Positions 1 to 6,114 are shown, counted from the first letter of the stretch. The stretch: DNA of 8,789 nucleotides from an uncultured Clostridia bacterium (GCA_945910715.1 CAMDZU010000035.1:1-8789), one strand, 5' to 3'. Numbers and translations are program-made. The notes: generated by a model not told the origin, from the letters alone.

Positions 1-46
1 TCAACCAACCTCACAAATACAAACAAACACAAAAAACAGGGGTCAA

Positions 47-72
47 GGGGGCGAGCAGCCCCCCTTTTTTTT
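47..72 (+). terminator. Intrinsic terminator-like hairpin with T8 tail
   Basis: GGGGGC at 47-52 pairs with GCCCCC at 58-63 around a five-base loop (GAGCA) and is followed by eight T at 65-72. Oriented this way it would stop plus-strand transcription entering from the left. It is also part of the repeat unit, so it may simply be a repeat hairpin. Confidence 0.5.
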
Positions 73-116
73 AAACCAACTCACAAACACAAACAAACAC
101 AAAAAACAGGGGGCAA

Positions 117-131
117 GGGGGCGAAGCCCCC
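117..131. repeat. Short G/C hairpin of the repeat unit
   Basis: GGGGGC at 117-122 and GCCCCC at 126-131 flank a GAA loop. This is the equivalent of the hairpin at 47-63 in the second repeat copy. It has no T tract on either side, so a terminator role is not supported. Confidence 0.45.
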
Positions 132-156
132 AATCTCCACGGCGAGGGGTAATAAT

Positions 157-179
157 AAGGGGGCGAGTAGCCCCTTTTT
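157..179 (+). terminator. Intrinsic terminator-like hairpin with T5 tail
   Basis: AAGGGGGC at 157-164 pairs with GCCCCTTT at 170-177 with one G-T wobble, the loop is GAGTA, and a T run covers 175-179. It is a third member of the hairpin family in this gap, directly before the third A/C-rich block. Confidence 0.45.
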
Positions 180-227
180 AAACCAACCCACAAATCCAAA
201 CAAACACAAAGCCGGGTTTGAAAAGGG

Positions 228-1502
228 TTATCCCTTTTCCTCCGTGGCGAGCAGCCCCGCCTCTCTCCTTATTTCGGCGGCAAGATACAGCGAACCTGTG
301 CAGAAAACAGGCTTTCCTCCTGCCAGCTTAACCGCCTTGTCCAGAGCGTCACGGGGATTTTTCCCAACCGCCGCTCTTATGTTATAGCCCTCAAGCTCCT
401 TTTTCAGCTCCTCACAGGGTACTGCGTCGGGGGAGAAAAAATCTGCAAGCACTGCGCCGCAGCTGTCGAAAAAGGGCATTATTGTGTGCAGCGCCGTGCG
501 GTAATCCTTGGTTTTCAGCATACCTATAAGAATACAGCCGCAGCTTTTTTCCTGAGAAAGCAGCCGCTTTGCCGCCCTCATTCCCGAGGGGTTATGAGCG
601 CCGTCAATGATTATAAAGGGCTTTCTGCTTACGGTTTCAAGCCTTGCGGGGAGCTGTGCGTTTTGGAGAGCAAAGTCAATCTGCTTATCGCCCACACGCT
701 TGTCCCCCAGCGCCCTTAATGCAAGAATCGCGGTAATTGCGTTTCCGCATTGATGAACGCCGCCCATTTTCGTCTGCCAATGTCTGTTCTCAAAGCCGAA
801 AACGTTGCCCAAAAAGCTTGAGGAAACGGGATAAAAGCTGCTCATATCCGGCTCAATAAGGGGAGCGTGCATTTCCGCCGCCCTTTCTCTTATAACGGCG
901 AGAGCCTCTTCGGGCTGAAAGGGCGAAACAACGCAGGGAACATTTTCCTTGATTATTCCCGCCTTATGGGAGGCAATTTCGGCTAATGTATTGCCTAATA
1001 TTGCACAGTGGTCATAGTCGATTGTGGTGATAATGCTAAGCACGGGAGTGATTATGTTGGTGCAGTCAAGCGTACCGCCTATTCCCACTTCAAGGACAAC
1101 ATAGTCACATTCCTCCCATGCAAAATACAGAAATGCAACAGCGGTGAGTATCTCAAACTGCGAGTAGGGAACACCGGGCTGTGCCGCTGCTTTTACCCTT
1201 GCGCAGAAATCGCAAAGGCTGCTTTCGCTGATATATTCGCCGTTAAGCTGTATCCGCTCCTCCAGCTTTACAATAAAGGGAGAGGTGAATTTTCCCACCC
1301 TATAGCCTGCCGTCCGCAGGGCAAGGTCGGTGTATTCGGACAGACTGCCCTTGCCGTTTGTGCCTGCAATATGGATAAATTTAAGGCCTTTCTGCGGATT
1401 TCCAAGCCTGTTCATCAGTCCCTCAAAACGGGACAAATCCTTTACGGGACCTCCCGATTTTGAAAAGCTGTTTATATATTTAATAGTATCCCTGTAATTC
1501 AT
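228..1502 (-). CDS. folC: Bifunctional folylpolyglutamate synthase / dihydrofolate synthase (FolC)
   Basis: This is a cytosolic ATP-dependent ligase that adds glutamate to folates, and in many bacteria also joins dihydropteroate and glutamate to make dihydrofolate. The 424 residues match the usual family length. Visible landmarks are the P-loop GTNGKGS at 47-53, TSPF near 73, the block GIGGTLDCTN at 140-149, SHKAGIIK around 178-185 (the lysine is the one carbamylated in the Mur ligase/FolC superfamily), GGVHQCGNA near 247 and DGAHNP at 300-305, followed by the C-terminal ligase domain. In block 140-149 the family normally reads GGRLDATN; here the arginine is threonine, which is unusual but leaves the rest intact. 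The ATG is preceded by AAAGG about 7 nt away. It lies 57 nt after the Nudix gene on the same strand, with a hairpin between. An 8-bp inverted repeat (220-227 with 232-239) encloses the stop codon but lacks a T tract. Whether the enzyme has one or both activities cannot be read from sequence. Confidence 0.95.
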   Translation of the reverse strand: MNYRDTIKYINSFSKSGGPVKDLSRFEGLMNRLGNPQKGLKFIHIAGTNGKGSLSEYTDLALRTAGYRVGKFTSPFIVKLEERIQLNGEYISESSLCDFCARVKAAAQPGVPYSQFEILTAVAFLYFAWEECDYVVLEVGIGGTLDCTNIITPVLSIITTIDYDHCAILGNTLAEIASHKAGIIKENVPCVVSPFQPEEALAVIRERAAEMHAPLIEPDMSSFYPVSSSFLGNVFGFENRHWQTKMGGVHQCGNAITAILALRALGDKRVGDKQIDFALQNAQLPARLETVSRKPFIIIDGAHNPSGMRAAKRLLSQEKSCGCILIGMLKTKDYRTALHTIMPFFDSCGAVLADFFSPDAVPCEELKKELEGYNIRAAVGKNPRDALDKAVKLAGGKPVFCTGSLYLAAEIRREAGLLATEEKG

Positions 1503-1519
1503 AGCTGCCTTTCAAAGAA

Positions 1520-1557
1520 TTTGCCGCACCTGCGGAAACACGTCCCTGTGCGGCAAA
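1520..1557 (-). terminator. Hairpin between Nudix gene and folC
   Basis: A perfect 10-bp inverted repeat (1520-1529 with 1548-1557, TTTGCCGCAC and its complement) with an 18-nt spacer sits just after the Nudix stop codon. On the minus strand it is followed by TTCTTT, a poor T tract. It may be a partial terminator that lowers folC expression relative to the Nudix gene, or an mRNA-stabilising 3' end. Confidence 0.5.
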
Positions 1558-1559
1558 GA

Positions 1560-1973
1560 TTATTTCATAAGCGCAATAAACGCTTTCGCCTTGCTTACGA
1601 TAACCTTGTCGTTATCGTATGTAAGGTGGGAAATTGCCTGACCGATTTCCACCCAGCGGATTTCGGAAATTTCCTCCTCCTGTGGTACAAAATCGTAATT
1701 CCTGGCTTTTGCAACAAAATAAACCACGGTTTTCGACGTATCCCGTCGGGGTGAAAACTGCACCGTTTCCCTGAAGCCGTCGTCAATCATTACATCAAGT
1801 CCTGTTTCTTCCTTGATTTCTCGCTTTGCCGTTTCCACTTCCGTTTCGTTTCCCTCAACGTGTCCTTTGGGGAAAGACCAGTAACCCGACTTTATGTGCC
1901 GTATAAGCAGGATTTCGGTATTACCGTGAAACTTGCGGTAAACAATAGCGCCGCAGGATTTCTCGTATGTCAT
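1560..1973 (-). CDS. Nudix hydrolase, Ap4A-hydrolase-like
   Basis: This is a small cytosolic hydrolase of nucleoside diphosphates linked to another group. The 137-residue protein begins TYEKSCGAIVYR after the initial Met, typical of the diadenosine tetraphosphate hydrolase-like clade. It carries a complete Nudix box: G37, E43, then R51-E52 and E55-E56-x-G58 with the right spacing (GX5EX7REXXEEXG), preceded by WSFPKGH. The metal-binding glutamates are all present, so it should be active. Substrate choice within the clade (Ap4A, other dinucleotides, capped RNA) is inference. ATG at 1973 is preferred over the in-frame TTG one codon upstream; AAAGG lies 8 nt before the ATG. It has its own sigma-A promoter, and folC follows on the same strand. 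Confidence 0.88.
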   Translation of the reverse strand: MTYEKSCGAIVYRKFHGNTEILLIRHIKSGYWSFPKGHVEGNETEVETAKREIKEETGLDVMIDDGFRETVQFSPRRDTSKTVVYFVAKARNYDFVPQEEEISEIRWVEIGQAISHLTYDNDKVIVSKAKAFIALMK

Positions 1974-1992
1974 CAAGTCACCCTTTCATCAA

Positions 1993-2011
1993 ATAGTAAA
2001 ATCATTACTAT
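1993..2011. promoter_or_regulatory. Inverted repeat across +1 of the Nudix promoter (candidate operator)
   Basis: ATAGTAA at 1993-1999 and TTACTAT at 2005-2011 form a perfect 7-bp inverted repeat with a 5-nt spacer. It overlaps the end of the -10 box and the expected start site near 2003. The RNA would lack one arm, so a DNA-binding site fits better than an RNA hairpin. The regulator is unknown. Confidence 0.4.
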
Positions 2012-2038
2012 TATAACACAAAAGGAACGCTTTGTCAC
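2010..2038 (-). promoter_or_regulatory. Sigma-A promoter of the Nudix gene
   Basis: On the minus strand GTGACA (2038-2033) is followed by exactly 17 nt and a perfect TATAAT (2015-2010). Transcription should begin near 2003, about 30 nt before the ATG at 1973. Confidence 0.7.
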
Positions 2039-2063
2039 GATATTTTTGAAAATATTTTTTGCC

Positions 2064-2948
2064 TTAATACCAGCTTGGAATTGTGCCGCCGAAGCCGTTA
2101 TACTCTCTTGCGGCGGTTTCTGCCTGTCTGCGTGCTGTTTCGAGCCTTTCGCCGCCCATAAGATAGGCTCTGTTTATTTCTGCAATAACGTCCGCCGCCG
2201 TATAATAAGCCATCAGCTTGAAAAAATCCTCGGGAATATTTTCCTCGATATAGCCGCCAACAAGCCCTTTCATAAAGGACTTTGAGCAGGAAAACCTTGT
2301 CCTTGCAAAATCTCTCATAGGGTCGCCCCAGGCCCAGCTTCCAAAGCCGATAATGCCTATTCCGCCTTTTTTGTCGATAACAAGACTGCCTGTGCCGTAA
2401 TTGCCGTGAATTGCGCAGACAGGGCGGTTTTCCGCAATTCCCTCGTTGCTCTTCAGAAAGTCCACCGCTTCCTTATCCCCTCGGAAATTGACTGCATAGC
2501 TTGAAAAACGCTCCAGCTCAAGGCGGATTTTCTCGGCATAGCCGTCCTTTCCGCCCTCGGGGCATTTTAAAGAGTGAAGCTTTCTCAGCATACGTCCTGC
2601 CTCCCGTCCGCAGCGCTCCTGTACAGGGGTATGAAGCTTAGGCACAACAAGGTCTGCGTCAAAGCCGTTAATACGACTGTAAAGGGCATAAACAAGCCTT
2701 TCCTCATTGCAGGAGCCAACCTCAAGAGGACAGGTCATAGGAAGTCCCGTTGCCTCGTGGACGTAATTTGTAAAAATTGCCTCCGACCGCAGCCTGTCGT
2801 AATATGAAATATCCGCCGAGCAAAGTATAAGGTCGCCGCCCTTTTTGCGGACAACACGGTATTTTTTAATGTCAGAGCCGCTGTTTATGGGAATAAGCTC
2901 CGTCCAGTTATTGCAGTCCTCAATTTCGGAAAATTCCTTGAAGTCCGT
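2064..2948 (-). CDS. APH/choline-kinase-fold protein, likely pseudokinase or decaying gene
   Basis: An open frame of 294 codons ends in IPSWY, and its whole layout matches the Firmicute aminoglycoside-phosphotransferase-family proteins of about 290-300 residues. The expected start codon is ACG at 2948-2946, with a GGAG site 8 nt upstream. No ATG, GTG or TTG occurs in frame until ATG at 2738, which would remove about 70 residues of the N-lobe. The catalytic loop, normally HGDxxxxN, reads HGNYGTGS (Asp to Asn near residue 183, Asn to Ser near 188). The metal-binding IIDF reads IIGF (Asp to Gly near 201). A position I expect to be Arg in the N-lobe strand is Cys (LILCSADIS). GDPMRDF after the active site is kept. 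Each loss is one transition away from the normal codon. The frame itself is unbroken and has its own promoter. It is either a pseudokinase translated from ACG or a recently inactivated gene; phosphotransfer activity is unlikely. Substrate unknown. Confidence 0.7.
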   Translation of the reverse strand, partial: TDFKEFSEIEDCNNWTELIPINSGSDIKKYRVVRKKGGDLILCSADISYYDRLRSEAIFTNYVHEATGLPMTCPLEVGSCNEERLVYALYSRINGFDADLVVPKLHTPVQERCGREAGRMLRKLHSLKCPEGGKDGYAEKIRLELERFSSYAVNFRGDKEAVDFLKSNEGIAENRPVCAIHGNYGTGSLVIDKKGGIGIIGFGSWAWGDPMRDFARTRFSCSKSFMKGLVGGYIEENIPEDFFKLMAYYTAADVIAEINRAYLMGGERLETARRQAETAAREYNGFGGTIPSWY

Positions 2949-2980
2949 AAAATCATCTCCATTGACAAATTAACGTATCA

Positions 2981-3009
2981 AGTATAGCACATAAAGGAAT
3001 ATTTTTCAA
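2981..3009 (-). promoter_or_regulatory. Sigma-A promoter of the kinase-fold gene
   Basis: TTGAAA (3009-3004) and TATACT (2986-2981) on the minus strand are separated by 17 nt. The -35 box overlaps the stop codon of the upstream alkyltransferase gene. The start site near 2974 lies just ahead of GGAG at 2960-2957, which supports translation beginning near 2948. Confidence 0.6.
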
Positions 3010-3482
3010 TAAAAACTTCCTCTTTCAAGGTCAAGCAGCGCCTTTTTGCGGCTTATTCCCCATCTGTACCCCGTAAGACCGCCGTCCGAGCCGATTACAC
3101 GGTGACAGGGGATAATTATTGCAGCAGGGTTATTCCCCACAGCGCCGCCCACCGCCTGCGCCGACATTCTGCCCCTTTCGCTTTCCGCCGCCAATTTATC
3201 CGCAATTTCGCCGTAGGTCATTGTTTTGCCGTAAGGGATTTCAAGGAGAATTTTCCACACTCTGCGGCGAAAATCGGTGGCCTTGAGGTTAAGGGGCGGA
3301 GTAAAATCGGGCGCATTGCCGCCAAAATAAATATCCAGCCACTTTTTCGTCTGTGTAATTATTTCGTTTTCGCTCGTTTCCTCGGGCGGTATTATTTCCT
3401 TGAAAGAAAGCTCCGTCAGCCCCTTTTCGTCAGCGGAAAGGACAATATTCCCAAAAGGCGAGCCGTAATTTGCAATGTACAT
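3006..3482 (-). CDS. ogt: Methylated-DNA--protein-cysteine methyltransferase (Ogt)
   Basis: This DNA repair protein removes O6-alkyl groups from guanine and O4-alkyl groups from thymine, transferring them irreversibly to its own cysteine. At 158 residues it is typical of the single-domain type without an Ada regulatory half. The acceptor motif IIIPCHRVIG has Cys126, and TYGEIA near 89-94 and AVGGAVGNNP near 110-119 frame the helix-turn-helix. Position 109, 17 residues before the acceptor Cys, is Gln where human AGT has the DNA-intercalating arginine finger (R128). I believe this variant occurs in other Firmicutes. ATG follows CGGAG by 6 nt. It lies 59 nt after trpB2 with a hairpin in between and no clear promoter, so it may depend on read-through from the tryptophan-controlled transcript. 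Confidence 0.95.
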   Translation of the reverse strand: MYIANYGSPFGNIVLSADEKGLTELSFKEIIPPEETSENEIITQTKKWLDIYFGGNAPDFTPPLNLKATDFRRRVWKILLEIPYGKTMTYGEIADKLAAESERGRMSAQAVGGAVGNNPAAIIIPCHRVIGSDGGLTGYRWGISRKKALLDLERGSFY

Positions 3483-3494
3483 TTCTGCTCCGGT

Positions 3495-3524
3495 AAAAGA
3501 ACAGCGCCTGTCAAGACGCTGTTC
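3495..3524 (-). terminator. Imperfect terminator between trpB2 and ogt
   Basis: GAACAGCGTC pairs with GGCGCTGTTC (plus-strand positions 3499-3524) as a 10-bp stem with one wobble and a 6-nt loop. It is followed on the minus strand by only four T (3498-3495). The weak tail suggests partial read-through into ogt. Confidence 0.6.
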
Positions 3525-3541
3525 CCCAATAATCGAAATTA

Positions 3542-4915
3542 TTATAAATTGATATTTGGTATTCCCGCAAAGCCAACCGCAAGGTCCTCGTCAGTCGGGA
3601 TATAGTCGGACATTTCGCCGTCGTTGAACTTCTGATAAGCCATCATATCGAAATAGCCTGTGCCTGTAAGACCGAAGAAGATTGTCTTTTCCTCGCCTGT
3701 TTCCTTGCACTTGAGGGCTTCGTCGATTGCAACCCTGATTGCGTGGCTGCTTTCGGGAGCGGGGAGAATACCCTCGACTCTTGCAAACTGCTGAGCCGCC
3801 GCAAATACTGCTGTCTGCTCAACGCTTGTTGCTTCCATTAAGCCGTCATGATACAGCTGTGAAAGGATTGTGCTCATACCGTGGTATCTTAAGCCGCCTG
3901 CGTGGTTTGCGGAGGGAATAAAGCCGCTGCCCAGAGTGTACATTTTTGCAAGTGGGCAAACCATTCCCGTGTCGCAGAAGTCATAAGCGAACTTTCCTCT
4001 TGTAAAGGAGGGGCAGGAAGCAGGCTCAACAGCAATAAAGCGGTAATCAGCCTCGCCTCTCAGCTTTTCGCCCATAAATGGTGAAATCAGACCGCCAAGG
4101 TTGGAGCCGCCCCCTGCGCAGCCGATAATAATGTCGGGCTTAACGCCAAGCTTCTGAAACGCTTTCTGTGATTCAAGACCGATAACCGACTGATGCAGCA
4201 GTACCTGATTGAGCACCGAGCCTAAAACGTATCTGTAACCCTCTGTATGTGTTGCGACCTCAACCGCCTCGGAAATTGCACAGCCAAGGCTGCCTGTTGT
4301 GCCGGGGTGTTCTGCAAGGATTTTCTTGCCGATTTCGGTTGTCATTGAGGGAGAAGGAGTAACGTCTGCGCCGTAGGTTCTCATAACCTCGCGTCTGAAG
4401 GGCTTCTGCTCGTAGGAGCACTTAACCATAAATACCTTGCAGTCAAGTCCCAGATAAGAGCAAGCCATTGATAAAGCCGTACCCCACTGACCTGCGCCCG
4501 TTTCGGTGGTAACGCCCTTGAGTCCTTGCTTTTTAGCGTAATAAGCCTGTGCGATTGCGCTGTTCAGCTTATGGCTTCCCGAGGTGTTGTTGCCCTCGAA
4601 CTTGTAGTAAATCTTCGCAGGAGTGTCCAGAGCCTTTTCAAGACAGTAAGCACGAACCAGCGGAGAGGGACGGTACATTTTGTAGAAATCAAGTATTTCC
4701 TGCGGAATGTCAATATAAGCCGTATCGTTGTCCAGCTCCTGCTTTGCAAGCTCTGTACAGAAAACGGGTGACAGCTCCTCAACGGTCATAGGCTTCAATG
4801 TGCCGGGGTTAAGCAGGGGAGCAGGCTTTGTTTTCATATCTGCACGAACATTGTACCACTTCTTAGGCATTTCGCTTTCTTCAAGATAGGTCTTGTAGGG
4901 GATGTTCTTTTCCAT
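3542..4915 (-). CDS. trpB2: Tryptophan synthase beta chain-like protein, TrpB2 type
   Basis: This cytosolic PLP enzyme condenses indole and L-serine to tryptophan. The 457 residues are longer than canonical TrpB (about 400) and fit the TrpB2 group. The PLP-binding lysine is K116 in TSGSHKLNSA. The catalytic glutamate is E138 in TETGAGQWG; Trp at that last-but-one position is the TrpB2 hallmark, where TrpB1 has His. GGGSNLGG near the middle binds the PLP phosphate. No trpA is adjacent, so it probably salvages free indole or acts apart from the synthase complex. ATG at 4915 is chosen because AAGGAA lies 7-8 nt upstream and the family N-terminus (EKNIPYKTYL) starts there. The frame stays open to 5164, but that part reads through the terminator and T-box RNA and is not protein. 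It is controlled by the tryptophan T-box directly upstream. Confidence 0.95.
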   Translation of the reverse strand: MEKNIPYKTYLEESEMPKKWYNVRADMKTKPAPLLNPGTLKPMTVEELSPVFCTELAKQELDNDTAYIDIPQEILDFYKMYRPSPLVRAYCLEKALDTPAKIYYKFEGNNTSGSHKLNSAIAQAYYAKKQGLKGVTTETGAGQWGTALSMACSYLGLDCKVFMVKCSYEQKPFRREVMRTYGADVTPSPSMTTEIGKKILAEHPGTTGSLGCAISEAVEVATHTEGYRYVLGSVLNQVLLHQSVIGLESQKAFQKLGVKPDIIIGCAGGGSNLGGLISPFMGEKLRGEADYRFIAVEPASCPSFTRGKFAYDFCDTGMVCPLAKMYTLGSGFIPSANHAGGLRYHGMSTILSQLYHDGLMEATSVEQTAVFAAAQQFARVEGILPAPESSHAIRVAIDEALKCKETGEEKTIFFGLTGTGYFDMMAYQKFNDGEMSDYIPTDEDLAVGFAGIPNINL

Positions 4916-4983
4916 AGTAAATTCCTTTCCAATGGGCTTATGCCCGATTTTTGTGATTTTGAAAGGGTGAGGTGCATATAAAC

Positions 4984-5015
4984 AAAAAACTCCTGTCCTA
5001 TAAATAGGACAGGAG
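4984..5015 (-). terminator. T-box terminator
   Basis: A perfect 11-bp stem (5015-5005 with 5000-4990, CTCCTGTCCTA and its complement) with a 4-nt loop is followed on the minus strand by six T (4989-4984). It lies 8 nt after the T-box sequence, where it competes with the antiterminator. Confidence 0.9.
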
Positions 5016-5247
5016 ATAATTCCTGCGGTACCACCTAAATTCGTCGAATGACGCACTCTTTCACGCACTATCATGCGCTTTCCCATATAACGGTAGGACC
5101 CGTCGCCCCTAATACTCACATTTCTGCAAGCCCTCGGTTTGCCCTCGCAAGCCCATTCGCTCATACCGCAATACTGTCTTACACCTGCCGACAGCTCTCT
5201 GTAATTGCCTTGAATGAGTTACTATCCTTGCTCATCGGTTATATTGT
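4984..5247 (-). promoter_or_regulatory. T-box riboswitch, tryptophan specifier (UGG)
   Basis: The trpB2 leader has all main T-box parts on the minus strand. Stem I is built from GCAAG/CTTGC below and CTCAT/ATGAG above an internal loop. That loop has AGTA on its 5' side and GAA followed by TGG (5155-5153) on its 3' side, the normal loop-E and specifier arrangement, so the codon read is UGG for tRNA-Trp. Distal to it are AGAGAG and GGTGTAAG. The T-box element itself, GGTGGTACCGCA at 5035-5024, contains the UGGN bulge that binds the uncharged acceptor end. The terminator at 4984-5015 follows. Uncharged tRNA-Trp should favour the antiterminator and switch on trpB2. Confidence 0.95.
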
Positions 5248-5253
5248 ACTGTA

Positions 5254-5282
5254 ACTTTATCATATTATCACGCTGATGTCAA
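5254..5282 (-). promoter_or_regulatory. Sigma-A promoter of the T-box/trpB2 transcript
   Basis: A perfect TTGACA (5282-5277) is followed by 17 nt and TAAAGT (5259-5254). Transcription from about 5247 puts the T-box stem I near the 5' end, as expected. Confidence 0.65.
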
Positions 5283-5350
5283 GCAAAAAAATGCACAAAA
5301 TAAAGCTTTAATTTTTTGTCAGACTGCCGAAATCTTATGTAAAATCAGAT

Positions 5351-5968
5351 TCATTGCGTCGTCTGCCCCTCAAAATAAGCATAAACGCTTACAAGACAGC
5401 CTCCGCCCTGAAACTGCGCCTCAATAATTCCGCCAATGTTTCCGTTTACATTGTAGGCGTAAATTCGGTACATCATTTTTCTGCCCCCAAGGTCAATTTC
5501 CTCCGCCTTTATTGTGCTGTATTCGGGGCTTATTCCGTACAGATCGTCATAGTATGCCTTATAGCCTTCGGCACTGTTCCGGTTGAAATAATCCGCCGAC
5601 AAATCCTCCGGGCTAACGTCTATGTTTTTCTCTGCGTCAAGATAAACTGTGGCGTTGGGCGTATCAGCTCTCAGAATGTGGTAGAAGCCTGCCGCTCTGT
5701 CCTTGTCATACTGAGCCTTTTCGTCAGAATCAAAGTCTTTTATGACCTCTTTTTCGTTTTGCGTTACCCATGAGCCGTGAAAGTCGATTTTAAAGCCCAG
5801 CTTTTCGGAAATGTATTCCCTGTTTTCAAACCTGCCAAGGCCTGTTATGTCGCTTATGGGCGTATAGTCGTATGCGGAAAACTTGTTAATGCCCGCAAAA
5901 ACAGCGGCAATCAGAAGCACAACCGCACTGATTATCAGAAGTACCCTGTTGTTTTTCTTTACAGCCAT
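5351..5968 (-). CDS. Membrane-anchored protein of unknown function
   Basis: I do not recognise a named family. The 205-residue protein starts with a short basic stretch (KKNNR) and one hydrophobic segment at about residues 8-27, with no lipobox cysteine, so it is probably held by an uncleaved signal anchor with the rest outside the cell. The exported part is acidic and tyrosine-rich. It has a stretch EYISEKLGFKIDFHGSW (about 51-67), a pattern resembling the PsbP-like or secreted beta-sheet domains common in Ruminococcus surface proteins, and it ends in beta-type segments around GGIIEAQFQGG. The ATG follows a GTGGGGGG purine run. It is transcribed divergently from the hisS leader under its own promoter, which carries a perfect palindrome, and is followed by the T-box promoter. 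Function and any link to amino-acid metabolism are unknown. Confidence 0.75.
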   Translation of the reverse strand: MAVKKNNRVLLIISAVVLLIAAVFAGINKFSAYDYTPISDITGLGRFENREYISEKLGFKIDFHGSWVTQNEKEVIKDFDSDEKAQYDKDRAAGFYHILRADTPNATVYLDAEKNIDVSPEDLSADYFNRNSAEGYKAYYDDLYGISPEYSTIKAEEIDLGGRKMMYRIYAYNVNGNIGGIIEAQFQGGGCLVSVYAYFEGQTTQ

Positions 5969-6023
5969 AATTTCCCCCCACGGATTATTGGTTTGTTGTA
6001 CCTTAAATGCAGAATTGCGGTAT

Positions 6024-6056
6024 AATTGTCCGATTTGCGTATCTGCGAGGACAATT
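6024..6056. repeat. Inverted repeat in the 5' leader of the membrane protein gene
   Basis: AATTGTCC at 6024-6031 and GGACAATT at 6049-6056 are perfect 8-bp arms with a 17-nt spacer, between the promoter and the ATG at 5968. In the minus-strand RNA it can form a hairpin; as DNA it could be a second operator. Confidence 0.45.
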
Positions 6057-6065
6057 GAGATAAAA

Positions 6066-6090
6066 ATAATAAACGCTTTGCGTTTATTAT
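6066..6090. promoter_or_regulatory. 11-bp perfect palindrome over the -10/+1 region (candidate operator)
   Basis: ATAATAAACGC (6066-6076) and its exact complement (6080-6090) are separated by TTT. One arm contains most of the minus-strand -10 box, and the expected start site near 6079 falls in the centre. The transcript therefore cannot contain both arms, so an RNA hairpin is excluded for this promoter and a repressor site is the simplest reading. Confidence 0.5.
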
Positions 6091-6114
6091 ACCAGAAAAA
6101 CCACCGTAATGCAA
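6086..6114 (-). promoter_or_regulatory. Sigma-A promoter of the membrane protein gene
   Basis: On the minus strand TTGCAT (6114-6109) is followed by 17 nt and a perfect TATAAT (6091-6086). The predicted 5' leader is about 110 nt. Confidence 0.65.

Larger units (their letters stand above)
3..210. repeat. Three-copy A/C-rich intergenic repeat with G/C hairpins
   Basis: Three near-identical A/C-rich blocks begin with AACCAAC at about 3, 74 and 181, and each runs on into CAAACAAACACAAA. The first two blocks continue into CAGGGG and then a GGGGGC...GCCCCC hairpin. The third block ends at GCCGGG. A further hairpin at 157-179 sits between copies two and three. The array lies downstream of folC and fills the left edge of the window, so more copies may lie outside it. 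The units are diverged and hairpin-separated, about 70 to 107 nt apart, which does not fit CRISPR. They look like a lineage-specific intergenic repeat family. No coding frame with a start and ribosome site was seen in positions 1-227. Confidence 0.7.

Noticed and set aside
3..210. CRISPR array
   Set aside because: Only three diverged copies with unequal spacing, the intervening parts are themselves similar hairpins, and no cas gene is present.
2949..2969. ATG codons at 2962 and 2956 as starts of the kinase-fold gene by way of a frameshift
   Set aside because: They are in another frame that stops within about 25 codons, and the SD at 2960-2957 is too close to the second and downstream of the first. 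The in-frame ACG at 2948 sits at ideal spacing.
3102..3605. Plus-strand open frame opposite ogt
   Set aside because: It is antisense to a clearly recognised gene, has no family resemblance, and crosses the trpB2-ogt junction.
4916..5164. N-terminal extension of the TrpB2 reading frame
   Set aside because: The frame is open, but it lies over the T-box RNA and its terminator. The family N-terminus and a good ribosome site are at 4915.
5290..5325. A/T-only hairpin around TAAAGCTTTA as terminator of the membrane protein gene
   Set aside because: The stem is almost entirely A-T with a bulge; a T run is nearby but the stability is too doubtful to call.
6066..6090. Palindrome as an intrinsic terminator on the minus strand
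   Set aside because: The minus-strand promoter at 6086-6114 starts transcription inside the palindrome, and no other minus-strand gene lies upstream, so an operator is more likely.
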